A stretch of 64,000 nt of DNA from SIG589 sp045652465 (GCA_045652465.1 JAZRUI010000015.1:62001-126000); one strand, 5' to 3'; counted from the first letter of the stretch, positions 1-8,821 are shown. A program made the numbers and translations. The notes: generated by a model not told the origin, from the sequence alone.

Positions 1-1
1 T

Positions 2-1303
2 TCAAATATTCCAAAAATCAAGTATGAGGGCAGTGATAGCAAAAATCCGCTTTCGTTCAAGTATTACAATCCGGACCGTGTTATAATGGGCAAACCCATG
101 CGCGAGCATTTGCCCTTTGCTATGGCTTGGTGGCATAATCTTTGTGCCGCAGGCACCGATATGTTCGGTAGAGATACAGGCGATAAATCCTTTGGCGCCG
201 AAAAAGGCACAATGGAACACGCAAAAGCAAAGGTTGATGCAGGCTTTGAATTTATGCAAAAGCTCGGCATAGAATATTTTTGCTTCCATGATGTTGACCT
301 TGTGCCCGAAGCGGAAGATATTAAAGAAACGAATAAGCGCCTTGATGAGATAACCGATTATATTCTTGAAAAAATGAATGCGACCGGCATTAAGTGCCTT
401 TGGGGAACCGCCAATATGTTCTCAAACCCCCGTTTTATGAACGGCGCAGGCAGCACAAATTCGGCTGATGTTTTTTGCTTTGCGGCAGCGCAGGTTAAAA
501 AGGCACTCGACCTTACCGTAAAACTCGGCGGCAAGGGTTATGTATTCTGGGGCGGCCGAGAGGGCTATGAAACCCTTCTCAACACCGATATGAAATTCGA
601 ACAGGAAAACATCGCCCGCCTTATGAAAATGGCGGTTGATTATGGCCGTTCTATCGGATTCAAGGGCGATTTCTATATTGAACCTAAACCGAAAGAGCCG
701 ATGAAGCATCAGTATGATTTTGATGCCGCAACCGCGATTGGATTTTTGCGCCAGCATGGTCTTGACAAGGATTTCAAGATGAATATTGAGGCCAACCATG
801 CAACCCTCGCAGGTCACACCTTCCAGCACGATTTGAGGGTTTCGGCTATGAACGGCATGCTCGGCTCCATTGATGCCAATCAGGGCGACCTGCTTCTCGG
901 CTGGGATACCGATGAGTTCCCGTCCAATGTGTATGAGGCAACTATGTGTATGTATGAGGTGCTCAAAGCAGGCGGCCTTACAGGCGGATTTAATTTCGAC
1001 TCGAAAACACGCCGTCCAAGCTATACCGCTGAAGATATGTTCCACGCATTCATCCTCGGTATGGACACCTTTGCATTAGGCCTTATCAAAGCGGCGGAAA
1101 TAATTGAAGACGGAAGAATTGATTCCTTTATTGATGAACGATATTCTTCCTTTAAGGCAGGCATCGGTAAAAAGATAGTCGAAGGAAGCACTACATTGAC
1201 CGAGCTTGCAGCGATTGCCGAGGATATGGGCGCACCCGCGCTCCCCTCAAGCGGCAGACAAGAATATTTGCAAAGCATCATTAACGAAATTATGTTTAAA
1301 TAA
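2..1303 (+). CDS. xylA: xylose isomerase (5' end cut by window edge)
   Basis: Converts D-xylose to D-xylulose in the cytoplasm, the first step of xylose use. The reading frame is already open at base 2 (NIPKIKYEG, DSKNPLSFKYYNPD), so the first ~10 residues or fewer lie outside the window; the ATG at 86 is internal. Family hallmarks visible are REHLPFAMAWWHN, FCFHDVDL with the active-site His, FWGGREGYE, the metal-binding stretch YIEPKPKEP and NIEANHATLAGHTFQHD. The C-terminus (EYLQSIINEIMFK) is complete and is followed by a strong terminator. No xylulokinase or regulator is adjacent on the visible side, so operon partners, if any, are upstream of the window. Confidence 0.97.
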   Translation, partial: SNIPKIKYEGSDSKNPLSFKYYNPDRVIMGKPMREHLPFAMAWWHNLCAAGTDMFGRDTGDKSFGAEKGTMEHAKAKVDAGFEFMQKLGIEYFCFHDVDLVPEAEDIKETNKRLDEITDYILEKMNATGIKCLWGTANMFSNPRFMNGAGSTNSADVFCFAAAQVKKALDLTVKLGGKGYVFWGGREGYETLLNTDMKFEQENIARLMKMAVDYGRSIGFKGDFYIEPKPKEPMKHQYDFDAATAIGFLRQHGLDKDFKMNIEANHATLAGHTFQHDLRVSAMNGMLGSIDANQGDLLLGWDTDEFPSNVYEATMCMYEVLKAGGLTGGFNFDSKTRRPSYTAEDMFHAFILGMDTFALGLIKAAEIIEDGRIDSFIDERYSSFKAGIGKKIVEGSTTLTELAAIAEDMGAPALPSSGRQEYLQSIINEIMFK

Positions 1304-1320
1304 ACAAAATCCAAGCATAA

Positions 1321-1375
1321 AACTCCTTGCCTTGCGGATACGAACAGTAACCTTGCAAGGCAAGGAGATTTTATT
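1321..1375 (+). terminator. intrinsic terminator of xylA
   Basis: A perfect 13-bp stem (1323-1335 pairs with 1355-1367) is followed by ATTTTATTT, right after the xylA stop. Confidence 0.85.
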
Positions 1376-1410
1376 TGGCGATACATAGTGTAGTAAATAG
1401 ATATAAACAA

Positions 1411-1440
1411 CAAGCGAGGTGAATTTCACCTCGCTATTTT
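1411..1440. terminator. hairpin between convergent genes, terminator for the 1439-2068 gene
   Basis: An 11-bp palindrome (AGCGAGGTGAA / TTCACCTCGCT, 1413-1435) lies directly downstream of the minus-strand gene. A-rich and T-rich flanks could let it act in both directions. Confidence 0.6.
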
Positions 1441-2068
1441 AATCGTAAAATTTGTTTCCTGCCCAACAACTTAAATGTCGGCAATTATATATTTTGGCAT
1501 CAGGTACACACTCTTTTGCAATCGAACGCACCAATTCATACACTGATATTTTTCCTTGTCCACAACAAAAAATGCATTTTGGATTAATGATTTTAATTTG
1601 TTCCTTGATTAAATCGCCATAACTATTAATATAGTTGGATAGTTGCATGTCGTCACACGCGCCATATCCGCCGCGTTTGTTAAGGTTCATATATGCACAT
1701 TCATAGTAATTTATATTTTCTTCAAACGCGTTTCGCAAATACCACTCCATATTTCTATGATATCTATTCCAATATGAGTCATCAATTTTTTCTCCGCTGA
1801 TTTCTTTTTCGGTATTTTCTTTAAACCAAAACGCATCCTCATATTCGCCCTCTGGCTTATCCCTACAAGTGTTTGATTCTTTAAGAATAAATAACACACC
1901 GTTAAATTTATCACTTAAAAAACCGTCAGCACTGAAAGAATTTCTAAAAGTCTCGATTGTGGGGATTTGGTCATCTTTTTTAGGAAAGGTTATTTTACAG
2001 GAGACATCCGTTTCGATTTCCTGCCTTTGTTTCCATTTTATAAAAAGTTCCTTAAATACCTTATTCAT
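1439..2068 (-). CDS. unknown protein with uracil-DNA-glycosylase-like features
   Basis: A 209-residue soluble protein with no signal peptide or membrane segment. A hydrophobic strand followed by LKESNTC (near residue 60), a middle segment YMNLNKRGGYG, an INPKCIFCCGQGK strand near 160 and a terminal NCRHLSCW loosely follow the order of motifs in the uracil-DNA-glycosylase fold (water-activating loop, Rossmann strand, C-terminal His loop), but the diagnostic GxxPG and HPS signatures are absent. It is preceded by a good ribosome-binding site (GAGGTGG) and stands alone, antisense to its neighbours. Its AT-richer composition relative to flanking genes hints at acquisition. Function is not assigned; the fold link is inference only. 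Confidence 0.7.
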   Translation of the reverse strand: MNKVFKELFIKWKQRQEIETDVSCKITFPKKDDQIPTIETFRNSFSADGFLSDKFNGVLFILKESNTCRDKPEGEYEDAFWFKENTEKEISGEKIDDSYWNRYHRNMEWYLRNAFEENINYYECAYMNLNKRGGYGACDDMQLSNYINSYGDLIKEQIKIINPKCIFCCGQGKISVYELVRSIAKECVPDAKIYNCRHLSCWAGNKFYD

Positions 2069-2187
2069 TTTTCCACCTCTATTTTTATTATATCATAATC
2101 AATTCAAAAAGCAATTTCTTGCGGTATATTTCTCTTACAATTACAGATAATAACAACACAATTTGTAATTTAAGGAGAAATGCATAT

Positions 2188-2721
2188 ATGAAAGCAACAG
2201 GAATTGTACGCCGTATTGACGACCTGGGTCGTGTTGTCATCCCGAAAGAGATTAGAAGGACTATGAGAATCCGTGAGGGAGACCCGCTGGAGATTTATAC
2301 CGATGCGGGCGGGGAGGTTATCTTTAAAAAATATTCGCCAATCGGCGAGCTCTCGGCCTTTGCCTCGCAGTATGCCGATGCCCTCGTTAAGGGCACCAAT
2401 CTATCGGTAATTATTTGCGACCGCGACCAATGCGTTGCCGCCGCAGGCGTTTCTAAAAAAGAGGTGCTTGAGCGCCGCGTTTCGGCAGCACTCGAGGATA
2501 TTATGAATTCCCGCAGGGTCTATAGCGTTGGGGATGAGCGGCATCCCGCTCTTGATGGGGTTGACCGCAGCATATGCGTTGCCGCGCCTATCATTTCGGC
2601 AGGCGATGTAACGGGTGCGGTGGTTATGCTCTCAAATGATAGCAGCGCCACCCCAACCGACACCGATTTAAAGCTGGTAACCGTTGCCGCAGGCTTCCTC
2701 GGCAAGCAAATGGAAGAATAA
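2188..2721 (+). CDS. spoVT: stage V sporulation protein T, AbrB-type regulator
   Basis: A forespore transcription regulator that modulates sigma-G genes and spore quality. The 177-residue protein starts at the ATG at 2188, placed by the AAGGAG site at 2172-2177; the longer open frame upstream is not used. Residues 1-50 form the swapped-hairpin AbrB DNA-binding domain (ATGIVRRIDDLGRVVIPKEI). Residues ~55-175 form the GAF-like domain typical of SpoVT (CVAAAGVSKKEVLERRVS, PIISAGDVTGAVVML), and the length matches the family. In Bacillus it also sits away from the nusA operon, whereas here it directly precedes the rimP promoter. Its presence supports a sporulating host. Confidence 0.95.
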   Translation: MKATGIVRRIDDLGRVVIPKEIRRTMRIREGDPLEIYTDAGGEVIFKKYSPIGELSAFASQYADALVKGTNLSVIICDRDQCVAAAGVSKKEVLERRVSAALEDIMNSRRVYSVGDERHPALDGVDRSICVAAPIISAGDVTGAVVMLSNDSSATPTDTDLKLVTVAAGFLGKQMEE

Positions 2722-2728
2722 AAAATGC

Positions 2729-2757
2729 TTGATTTTATTATATATATGTGTTATACT
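2729..2757 (+). promoter_or_regulatory. promoter of the rimP-nusA-infB operon
   Basis: TTGATT (2729-2734), 17-base spacer, TATACT (2752-2757). It is the only strong sigma-70-type pair between spoVT and rimP. Confidence 0.75.
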
Positions 2758-2782
2758 ACCGTATGTTAAGATATTGCAATGA

Positions 2783-2812
2783 AGGTGAGTGGGGCAACCC
2801 GCTCACTTTTCG
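2783..2812 (+). promoter_or_regulatory. leader hairpin / possible attenuator ahead of rimP
   Basis: GTGAGTGGG (2785-2793), GCAA loop, CCCGCTCAC (2798-2806), then TTTTCG. It lies about 27 bases downstream of the -10 and 39 bases before rimP, so it is in the 5' leader and looks like a weak terminator. NusA autocontrol is plausible but inferred. Confidence 0.6.
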
Positions 2813-2845
2813 TTGTAGGGACTTTCATTAAAAGAAGGTGTAAAA

Positions 2846-3304
2846 ATGGCAGGAAACATAGCAGATAGGGTAGAAAAGCTTATCGCCCCCACCGTTGAGG
2901 GCCTGGGCTATGACCTTTGGGATGTGCGCTTTTTGAAAGAGGGCGCATCGTGGTATCTTCGCGTTTTTATCGATAAGGCGGATGGCATCTGGATAGATGA
3001 TTGCACCGCAGTATCGCATGCGATTGACCCCGTTCTTGATGAGGCTGATATCATTGATAAATCCTATTATCTCGAGGTTTGCTCTCCGGGTCTTGAGCGC
3101 GAGCTTTTAAAGAAGGAGCATTTCGAGAAGATGCTCGGCCGCGAGGTAACGGTTCATCTTTATCGTCAGGTTGATGGCGAAAAGGCGTTCGTTGGCGAGC
3201 TACTCTCATTTGATGGCGGAGTTAAAATCGCCGGCGGCGGAGAAGAACGCTATTTTGAAAAAGGTTTATATTCATCGGTTAAATTAAACGATATGAAAAT
3301 ATAG
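2846..3304 (+). CDS. rimP: ribosome maturation factor RimP
   Basis: Needed for maturation of the 30S subunit, acting on pre-30S particles in the cytoplasm. The 152-residue protein has the usual two-domain plan: an N-terminal alpha/beta domain (GYDLWDVRFLKEGASWYLRV, then DCTAVSHAIDPVLDEAD) and the signature YYLEVCSPGLERELLK, followed by a C-terminal SH3-like barrel. Full length for the family. First gene of the operon rimP-nusA-ylxR-ylxQ-infB-rbfA-nrnA-truB-ribF, 20 bases before nusA; its translation starts after AGAAGGTG. Confidence 0.96.
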   Translation: MAGNIADRVEKLIAPTVEGLGYDLWDVRFLKEGASWYLRVFIDKADGIWIDDCTAVSHAIDPVLDEADIIDKSYYLEVCSPGLERELLKKEHFEKMLGREVTVHLYRQVDGEKAFVGELLSFDGGVKIAGGGEERYFEKGLYSSVKLNDMKI

Positions 3305-3324
3305 TTTGGAGGATAAAAGAAAAA

Positions 3325-4389
3325 ATGAACAACAAGGAATTTTTCGAAGCATTAAAAGTTATGGAAACCGAACGCGGCATTCCCGCCGAGTTCATCGCCG
3401 AAAAAATCTCGGCAGCCATCATAACCGCAGTTAAAAAGGAATATGGCTCCCGCGAGATTGTTTTTTGCGAGATTGATTGCGAAAAGCAAAAGTTCAGCGC
3501 CTATGTTAAGAAGAATGTAGTTGATGAAATCGAGGATGAATATGCCGATATGCTGCTTGAGGATGCGCTCAAAATCAACAAGCGCTCCAAGGTTGGCGGC
3601 ACCGTTACCATTAAGCTCGATACCCGTAAGCTTGGTCGTATCGTTGCTCAAACCGCAAAGCATGTTATCCGTCAGGGCATCCGCGATGTTGAGCGTGACC
3701 AAACCTTGGCCGAGTTCCAGAGTCGCAACCGCGAGCTTGTAACCGCAGTTGTTCAGCGCATCGACCCCAAGACCGGCAACGCATCCTTAACCATCGGTCA
3801 CAGCGAAGCAATGTTACCCAAGCTTGAGCAGGTTCCCGGCGAGGAGCTTCGCGAGGGCGACCATATCAAGGTTTACATTGTTGATGTTAAGAGCACCGAG
3901 AAGGGTCCGAAGGTTATGCTTTCCCGAACCCATCCGGGTCTTGTTAAGCGCCTCTTCGAGAACGAGGTTCCCGAAATCTTCGATGGCACCATCGAGATTA
4001 AGGCTATCTCCCGTCAGGCAGGCTCCCGCACCAAGATGGCAGTTTGGTCCGCAAACAGCGAGATAGATGCCGTTGGTGCCTGCATCGGTCCTCGCGGCGC
4101 CCGTGTTAATAAAATTGTTGAAGAACTCGCAGGCGAGAAGATTGACATCGTTAAGTATTCCGATGACCCTGTCGCTTTCGTAAGCGAGGCGCTTTCTCCC
4201 TCCAAGGTAGTTGGAGTTGAAATCATCAGCGAGGAGCCGCGCAGCTGCCGTGCAACCGTGCCGGATTCGCAGCTTTCTCTCGCTATCGGCAACGGTGGTC
4301 AAAATGTTCGCCTTGCTGTTAAGCTAACGGGCTGGAATATCGATATCCGTCCCGAAAGCGGATTCTATGGCGAAGATATCGCCGAATAA
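3325..4389 (+). CDS. nusA: transcription termination/antitermination factor NusA
   Basis: Binds RNA polymerase and nascent RNA, controlling pausing, termination and antitermination. The 354-residue protein has the N-terminal polymerase-binding domain (1-~125), an S1 domain (~130-200, AVVQRIDPKTGNASLTIG) and two KH domains (~200-345, with DAVGACIGPRGARVNKIVEEL and LAIGNGGQNVRLAVKLTGW). It lacks the acidic C-terminal repeats of proteobacterial NusA, as is normal in Firmicutes. GGAGG at 3308-3312 sets the start. Shares the operon with ylxR, 13 bases downstream. Confidence 0.97.
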   Translation: MNNKEFFEALKVMETERGIPAEFIAEKISAAIITAVKKEYGSREIVFCEIDCEKQKFSAYVKKNVVDEIEDEYADMLLEDALKINKRSKVGGTVTIKLDTRKLGRIVAQTAKHVIRQGIRDVERDQTLAEFQSRNRELVTAVVQRIDPKTGNASLTIGHSEAMLPKLEQVPGEELREGDHIKVYIVDVKSTEKGPKVMLSRTHPGLVKRLFENEVPEIFDGTIEIKAISRQAGSRTKMAVWSANSEIDAVGACIGPRGARVNKIVEELAGEKIDIVKYSDDPVAFVSEALSPSKVVGVEIISEEPRSCRATVPDSQLSLAIGNGGQNVRLAVKLTGWNIDIRPESGFYGEDIAE

Positions 4390-4402
4390 TTAGGGGGATA
4401 AA

Positions 4403-4663
4403 ATGAAAAGCGGAAAGGTTCCTATGCGAATGTGCGTAGGCTGCGGCGAAATGAAGCCGAAGGCGGAGCTCTATCGCGTTGTCAAAACCGCCGAGGGCGA
4501 AATAATGCTCGATAAAACGGGCAAACAAAATGGTCGCGGCGCATATATTTGCAAGGAGGCGAAATGCCTGCTTGCGGCGCAAAAGGCGCATAGATTTGAA
4601 AAGGCGTTTGGCGCGGCAATCCCCGAAGAGGTAGCCGCTGCGCTGGCAGGTGAGCTCGAATGA
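4403..4663 (+). CDS. rnpM: YlxR / RnpM, nucleic-acid-binding protein
   Basis: A short (86-residue) basic protein of the YlxR family. In Bacillus the family has been linked to RNase P modulation (RnpM). The family signature is clear: PMRMCVGCGEMKPKAELYRVV, then GKQNGRGAYICKEAKCL, including the conserved CxxC and GRGAYxC elements. It sits in its usual place between nusA and the L7Ae-like gene, and its TGA overlaps the next ATG by four bases (ATGA), so translation is coupled. Confidence 0.93.
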   Translation: MKSGKVPMRMCVGCGEMKPKAELYRVVKTAEGEIMLDKTGKQNGRGAYICKEAKCLLAAQKAHRFEKAFGAAIPEEVAAALAGELE

Positions 4664-4956
4664 GTCAAAAGGCGTTAGCGCTTTTGGGCTTCGCTCGCAA
4701 GGCGGGCAAGCTCGCAGTCGGCACCGCCGCAACAACCGATGCCATCAAGCGCGGCAAAGCGCGTTTGGCGATAACAGCATCGGACATCTCGGCAAAGAGC
4801 GCCAAGGAAATTCGCTTTTTGTGCGATAAGCACGATGTTAATTTCATTAACCCCCAACTTACTACCTATGATATAACCGCCGCAATAGGCACCAAGGCGG
4901 GCATCATCGCCCTCTTGGATGATGGCTTTGCCAAGTCTATTGCCGAAAACTTATAA
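4660..4956 (+). CDS. rplGA: L7Ae/L30e-like ribosomal protein YlxQ
   Basis: A 98-residue kink-turn RNA-binding protein of the L7Ae/L30e/S12e/Gadd45 family, the YlxQ type found only in this operon position. Visible signature: LALLGFARKAGKLAVGTAATTDAIKRGKARLAITASDISAKS (given as the region 3-45), in which the G-x-x-A-T-x-A-I-K stretch contacts RNA. Overlaps ylxR by four bases and stops 15 bases before the infB start. Its role in ribosome assembly is inferred from context. Confidence 0.92.
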   Translation: MSQKALALLGFARKAGKLAVGTAATTDAIKRGKARLAITASDISAKSAKEIRFLCDKHDVNFINPQLTTYDITAAIGTKAGIIALLDDGFAKSIAENL

Positions 4957-4971
4957 TTGGAGGAAATGCCC

Positions 4972-7500
4972 ATGATGGTTAAATATAAGGTAAGCGACCT
5001 TGCAAAGGATTTCGGTTTGCAGTCGAAGGATATTGTTCAGATTCTTGCGGATAAGCTCAACAGCGGCAAGAAGACCGGTTCAACCCTTGAGCCGAAGGAA
5101 CTCGATATAGTTTTTGATGTTTTAACAACCGAGAACTCTGTAAAAAGCTTTGATGAATATTTCGCAACTGGCGCAAAGGCTCGCGAAGAAGCAGCCAAGG
5201 AGCGCAAAGCGGAAAAGGATAGAAAACTCGCCGAGCAAATGGCAATTCTCGAGCAAATGAAGGCTGCCGCAGCGGCTGCCGAGGCGGCAAAGAATCCGCC
5301 TGCCGAAAAGAAGGAGGAGCCCAAGAAGGCTGCCCCCGCTCCCGAGAAGAAGCCTGCTCCCGTGGTTGAGAAGAAGCCCGAGCCTAAAAAGGAAGAGCCC
5401 AAGAAGGCTGAACCCAAAAAGGAAGAGCCTAAAAAGGAAGCTCCCAAGGCTGAAAAGAAGGAGCCCGAAATTTTGGTTGCTCCGCCCAAGAAGAAAAAGG
5501 TTCCCGGCGAGGCTCCCAATCGCGGACCCGCCCAAATTCTCCATGTTGACACTCGAACCTCCAATGTTGATATCGAGCGTTACAATGAGAAATATGAAAA
5601 CATTGCTCCTGCAAACACCATGCGCGATAATATGCAGCGCAAGCAAAAGATTAAGCAAAAATCGCAGGATTACCACCGCCCGAAGAACGCCAAGCGTGAA
5701 ACCGAGGCCGATAAGCTTCGCCGTTTGCAGCTTGAGCGCATAAAGAAAACTCCCATAACCGTAACCGTTGGCGATGAAATAACCGTTGGCGAGCTTGCCG
5801 CAGCCATGAAGAAGACTGCCGCAGAGGTTATTAAGGAGCTTATGAAGCTCGGAATGATGGCAACCGTTAACCAGGTAATCGATTATGATACCGCCGAAAT
5901 CGTTGTTACCGAAATGGGCGCAAAGATTAAAAAGGCCGTTGTTGTTACCATCGAAGAGCGCATTATGGATGACACAGAGGACACCGCTGAAACACTCCGT
6001 CCGCGCGACCCCGTTGTTGTTGTTATGGGTCACGTTGACCACGGTAAGACATCCCTCCTCGATGCCATCCGCCACACCGCCGTTACCTCGACCGAGGCAG
6101 GCGGAATCACCCAGCACATTGGTGCTTACCGCGTTAATGCGGCAGGCAGCGATATAACCTTCCTCGACACACCGGGACACGCCGCATTCACCGCTATGCG
6201 TCAGCGCGGCGCGCAGGCAACCGATATTGCCATCCTTGTTGTTGCCGCGGATGATGGCATTATGCCCCAAACCATTGAGGCTATCAACCATGCCAAGGCA
6301 GCAGGTGTTTCCATCATCGTTGCAATCAACAAGATGGATAAGCCCGAAGCCAACCCCGATAGAGTTCTCCAGCAGTTAACTGAGCATTCGGTTGTTCCCG
6401 AAGAATGGGGCGGCGATGTTATTTGCGTTCCCGTTTCGGCAAAGACCGGTATGGGCATCGATAAGCTGCTTGAAAATGTATTGCTCGTTGCTGAAATGCT
6501 CGAGCTTAAGGCCAACCCCGACCGCCGCGCAAAGGGCGTTATCATCGAGGCTCGCCTTGATAAGGGCCGCGGTCCCGTTGCTTCATTGCTTGTTCAAACC
6601 GGTACACTCCGCACCGGCGACATCATCGTTGCAGGAACCGCCGTTGGTCGCGTTCGCGTTATGACCAACGAAAACGGCGTTGAACTCGGTGAGGCAGGTC
6701 CCTCTGTTCCGGTTGAGATAACAGGTCTTGCCGAAACCCCCGAGGCAGGCGATGGATTCGATGCAGTTTCGGATGAGCGCCTTGCTCGCCAGCTTGTTGA
6801 ACAGCGCAAGCAAAAGATTAAGGATGAAGAGTTCAGCCGTATGCAAAAGGTTACCCTTGATAACCTCTTCAGCCAGCTTTCCGAAGGCGACCTTAAGGAC
6901 CTTAATGTTATCGTTAAGGCTGATGTTCAGGGCTCGGTTGAGGCTGTTAAGCAGAGCCTTGAGAAGATTTCCAACGAAGAGGTTCGCGTTCGCGTTATCC
7001 ACGGCGGCGTTGGCGCTATCAACGAGTCCGATGTTATGCTTGCGGGCACCTCGGGCGCCATCATCGTTGGCTTTAATGTTCGTCCCGACCCCGTTGCCAA
7101 GGCAAATGCCGAGCGCGATGGCGTTGATATCAGAACCTACCGCATAATCTATGACTGCATCGAGGAAATCGAGGCAGCTATGAAGGGTATGCTTGCTCCC
7201 AAGTATCGTGAGGTTGAAATGGGTAGCATTGAGGTTCGCGACACCTATAAGATTTCCAATGTAGGCACTATCGCGGGTTGCTATGTAACCAACGGTAAGG
7301 TAACCAGAAACTGCCTTATCCGCGTAGTTCGCGATGGTATTGTTCTTGCCGAGGATAAGATTGATTCGCTCCGCCGCTTTAAGGATGATGTTAAAGAGGT
7401 TGCTTCGGGCTATGAGTGCGGTATCGGTCTTGATAAGTTCTCGGATATTAAAACAGGCGATGTATTTGAAGCCTATATTATGGAGGAATACAGAGACTAA
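4972..7500 (+). CDS. infB: translation initiation factor IF-2
   Basis: A GTPase that delivers initiator tRNA to the 30S subunit and drives subunit joining. I chose the ATG at 4972 because GGAGG (4959-4963) sits eight bases before it; an in-frame TTG at 4957 overlaps that site. Product 842 residues. Order: an N-terminal IF2N helix domain (1-60), a long Ala/Lys/Pro/Glu-rich low-complexity linker (~75-190, repeats of KKEEPKK type), a second IF2N domain (~260-320), then the G domain with GHVDHGKTS near 353, DTPGHAAF and NKMD, followed by beta-barrel domains II, III and IV. Stops one base into rbfA. Confidence 0.97.
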   Translation: MMVKYKVSDLAKDFGLQSKDIVQILADKLNSGKKTGSTLEPKELDIVFDVLTTENSVKSFDEYFATGAKAREEAAKERKAEKDRKLAEQMAILEQMKAAAAAAEAAKNPPAEKKEEPKKAAPAPEKKPAPVVEKKPEPKKEEPKKAEPKKEEPKKEAPKAEKKEPEILVAPPKKKKVPGEAPNRGPAQILHVDTRTSNVDIERYNEKYENIAPANTMRDNMQRKQKIKQKSQDYHRPKNAKRETEADKLRRLQLERIKKTPITVTVGDEITVGELAAAMKKTAAEVIKELMKLGMMATVNQVIDYDTAEIVVTEMGAKIKKAVVVTIEERIMDDTEDTAETLRPRDPVVVVMGHVDHGKTSLLDAIRHTAVTSTEAGGITQHIGAYRVNAAGSDITFLDTPGHAAFTAMRQRGAQATDIAILVVAADDGIMPQTIEAINHAKAAGVSIIVAINKMDKPEANPDRVLQQLTEHSVVPEEWGGDVICVPVSAKTGMGIDKLLENVLLVAEMLELKANPDRRAKGVIIEARLDKGRGPVASLLVQTGTLRTGDIIVAGTAVGRVRVMTNENGVELGEAGPSVPVEITGLAETPEAGDGFDAVSDERLARQLVEQRKQKIKDEEFSRMQKVTLDNLFSQLSEGDLKDLNVIVKADVQGSVEAVKQSLEKISNEEVRVRVIHGGVGAINESDVMLAGTSGAIIVGFNVRPDPVAKANAERDGVDIRTYRIIYDCIEEIEAAMKGMLAPKYREVEMGSIEVRDTYKISNVGTIAGCYVTNGKVTRNCLIRVVRDGIVLAEDKIDSLRRFKDDVKEVASGYECGIGLDKFSDIKTGDVFEAYIMEEYRD

Positions 7501-7871
7501 TGGCGGGATATAAAATCGATAGAATAACCTCCGATGTGCAGCTCGCATTATCGGAAATGTTCAGAGAGCTTAAGGACCCCCGTATAAGTCAGCTTTTAAG
7601 TATTGTTAAGGTAAATGTTTCGGGCGATTTGTCGTATGCAACCGTATATGTAAGCGCCATTGAAGGCAGCGAAGCAACCGAAAATTCGGTTAAAGGCTTA
7701 AAGAGCGCGGCGGGCTATCTCCGTCGCGAGCTTGGCCGCCGCCTCTCGCTTCGTAAGGTTCCCGAACTGCGCTTTATTGCCGATGATTCGATTGAGCGCA
7801 GCGCCCACATTTCGAAGATAATAAACTCTTTCCCCGGTGCTAAAAAAGAAGGGGAGGAAGAGAATGTCTAA
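7500..7871 (+). CDS. rbfA: 30S ribosome-binding factor RbfA
   Basis: A cold-shock KH-type factor that binds near helix 1 of 16S rRNA during late 30S maturation. The 123-residue sequence shows the family pattern IDRITSDVQLALSEMFREL, KDPRISQLLSIVKVNVS, DLSYATVYVSA and LRRELGRRLSLRKVPELRF. Its ATG overlaps the infB TAA by one base (TAATG), so it is translationally coupled; its 3' end overlaps the nrnA start by eight bases. Confidence 0.96.
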   Translation: MAGYKIDRITSDVQLALSEMFRELKDPRISQLLSIVKVNVSGDLSYATVYVSAIEGSEATENSVKGLKSAAGYLRRELGRRLSLRKVPELRFIADDSIERSAHISKIINSFPGAKKEGEEENV

Positions 7872-8820
7872 AAGGCTGGATTTAAAGGGAGTTTGCTCCT
7901 TTTTAAAATCAAACGATAATTATTTAATTCTAACCCATGCTATGCCCGACGGCGACACTTTGGGCTCCGCCTATGCGCTTTGCAAGGGACTGATAGCACT
8001 CGGCAAAAAAGCCAAGGTTGCTTGCCCCGATGTTATCCCCGAGCGCTATGGTTATTTCACAAAGGCGGTTTCGTTCCCCGAATTTGAGGAGCAAACCGTT
8101 ATCTCGGTTGATGTTGCCGATATTAAACTTATGGGCGCCTTGGGCGAACAATATAAGGATAGAATCGTGCTGGCTATCGACCATCATGCTTCCCATCGCG
8201 ATTTTGCCGAAAACCTTTTCCTCGATGGAACCGCTGCAGCTTGCGCCGAATGCATCTATGACATTTTGGGCGAGCTTCGCGTTATGCTCGATGAAACTAT
8301 GGTTCAGGCAATCTACACGGGAATTTCAACCGATACAGGCTGCTTCAAATTCTCCAACACAAGCCCCAAAACCCATGTTATTGCGGCCGAGCTTATGGCA
8401 TACGGAGTTGACTTCGCGGATATAAACCGCGTTATGTTCGACACTAAATCCAAAAGCCGAATGGAGATTGAAAAGCGCGCCCTCAGAAAGGTTGAGCTGC
8501 TTTATCGCGACCGCGTTGCGCTTATGGCAGTAACCGAGGATATGATGAAGGATAGCGGCTGCAACGATTCGGATTTAGATGGTATAACTGCAATTCCGCG
8601 CTCTATTGAGGGCGTGCTTATTGGCGTAACCTTGCGCCAAAAGGCCAAAAAGCTTTGGAAGATTTCGATGCGCTCCTATCCGCCCTATGATGTTGCCGCA
8701 ATTTGCGGAGAGCTCGGTGGCGGCGGCCATAAATATGCCGCAGGCTGCGAGCTTTCAGGCAGCCTTAAGAGCGTTAAAAAGCAAATCCTAAAGCAAGTTT
8801 CAAAGGTATTGGAGGATTAA
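7864..8820 (+). CDS. nrnA: DHH/DHHA1 bifunctional oligoribonuclease / pAp phosphatase
   Basis: Degrades short RNA oligonucleotides (nanoRNA) and hydrolyses 3'-phosphoadenosine 5'-phosphate. The 318-residue product starts at the ATG at 7864 behind GGGGAGG (7851-7857). DHH motifs visible: HAMPDGDTLGS near residue 26 (metal ligands), SVDVAD, AIDHHASH, ISTDTGCFKFSNTS; the C-terminal DHHA1 domain ends with GGGGHKYAAGC, which binds substrate. Full length for NrnA. Standard neighbour of rbfA and truB in Firmicutes. Confidence 0.94.
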   Translation: MSKRLDLKGVCSFLKSNDNYLILTHAMPDGDTLGSAYALCKGLIALGKKAKVACPDVIPERYGYFTKAVSFPEFEEQTVISVDVADIKLMGALGEQYKDRIVLAIDHHASHRDFAENLFLDGTAAACAECIYDILGELRVMLDETMVQAIYTGISTDTGCFKFSNTSPKTHVIAAELMAYGVDFADINRVMFDTKSKSRMEIEKRALRKVELLYRDRVALMAVTEDMMKDSGCNDSDLDGITAIPRSIEGVLIGVTLRQKAKKLWKISMRSYPPYDVAAICGELGGGGHKYAAGCELSGSLKSVKKQILKQVSKVLED

Positions 8821-8821
8821 G

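Noticed and set aside
5280..5480. Repetitive Lys/Glu/Pro-rich stretch in infB as a separate repeat element
   Set aside because: It is the usual low-complexity linker of IF-2, not an independent repeat.
5122..6291. Long antisense frame opposite infB (389 codons)
   Set aside because: It is the mirror of the biased infB coding sequence, Leu/Gly-rich with no ribosome site or homology.
6583..7548. Antisense frame opposite infB 3' half
   Set aside because: Shadow of codon bias in the strongly expressed gene.
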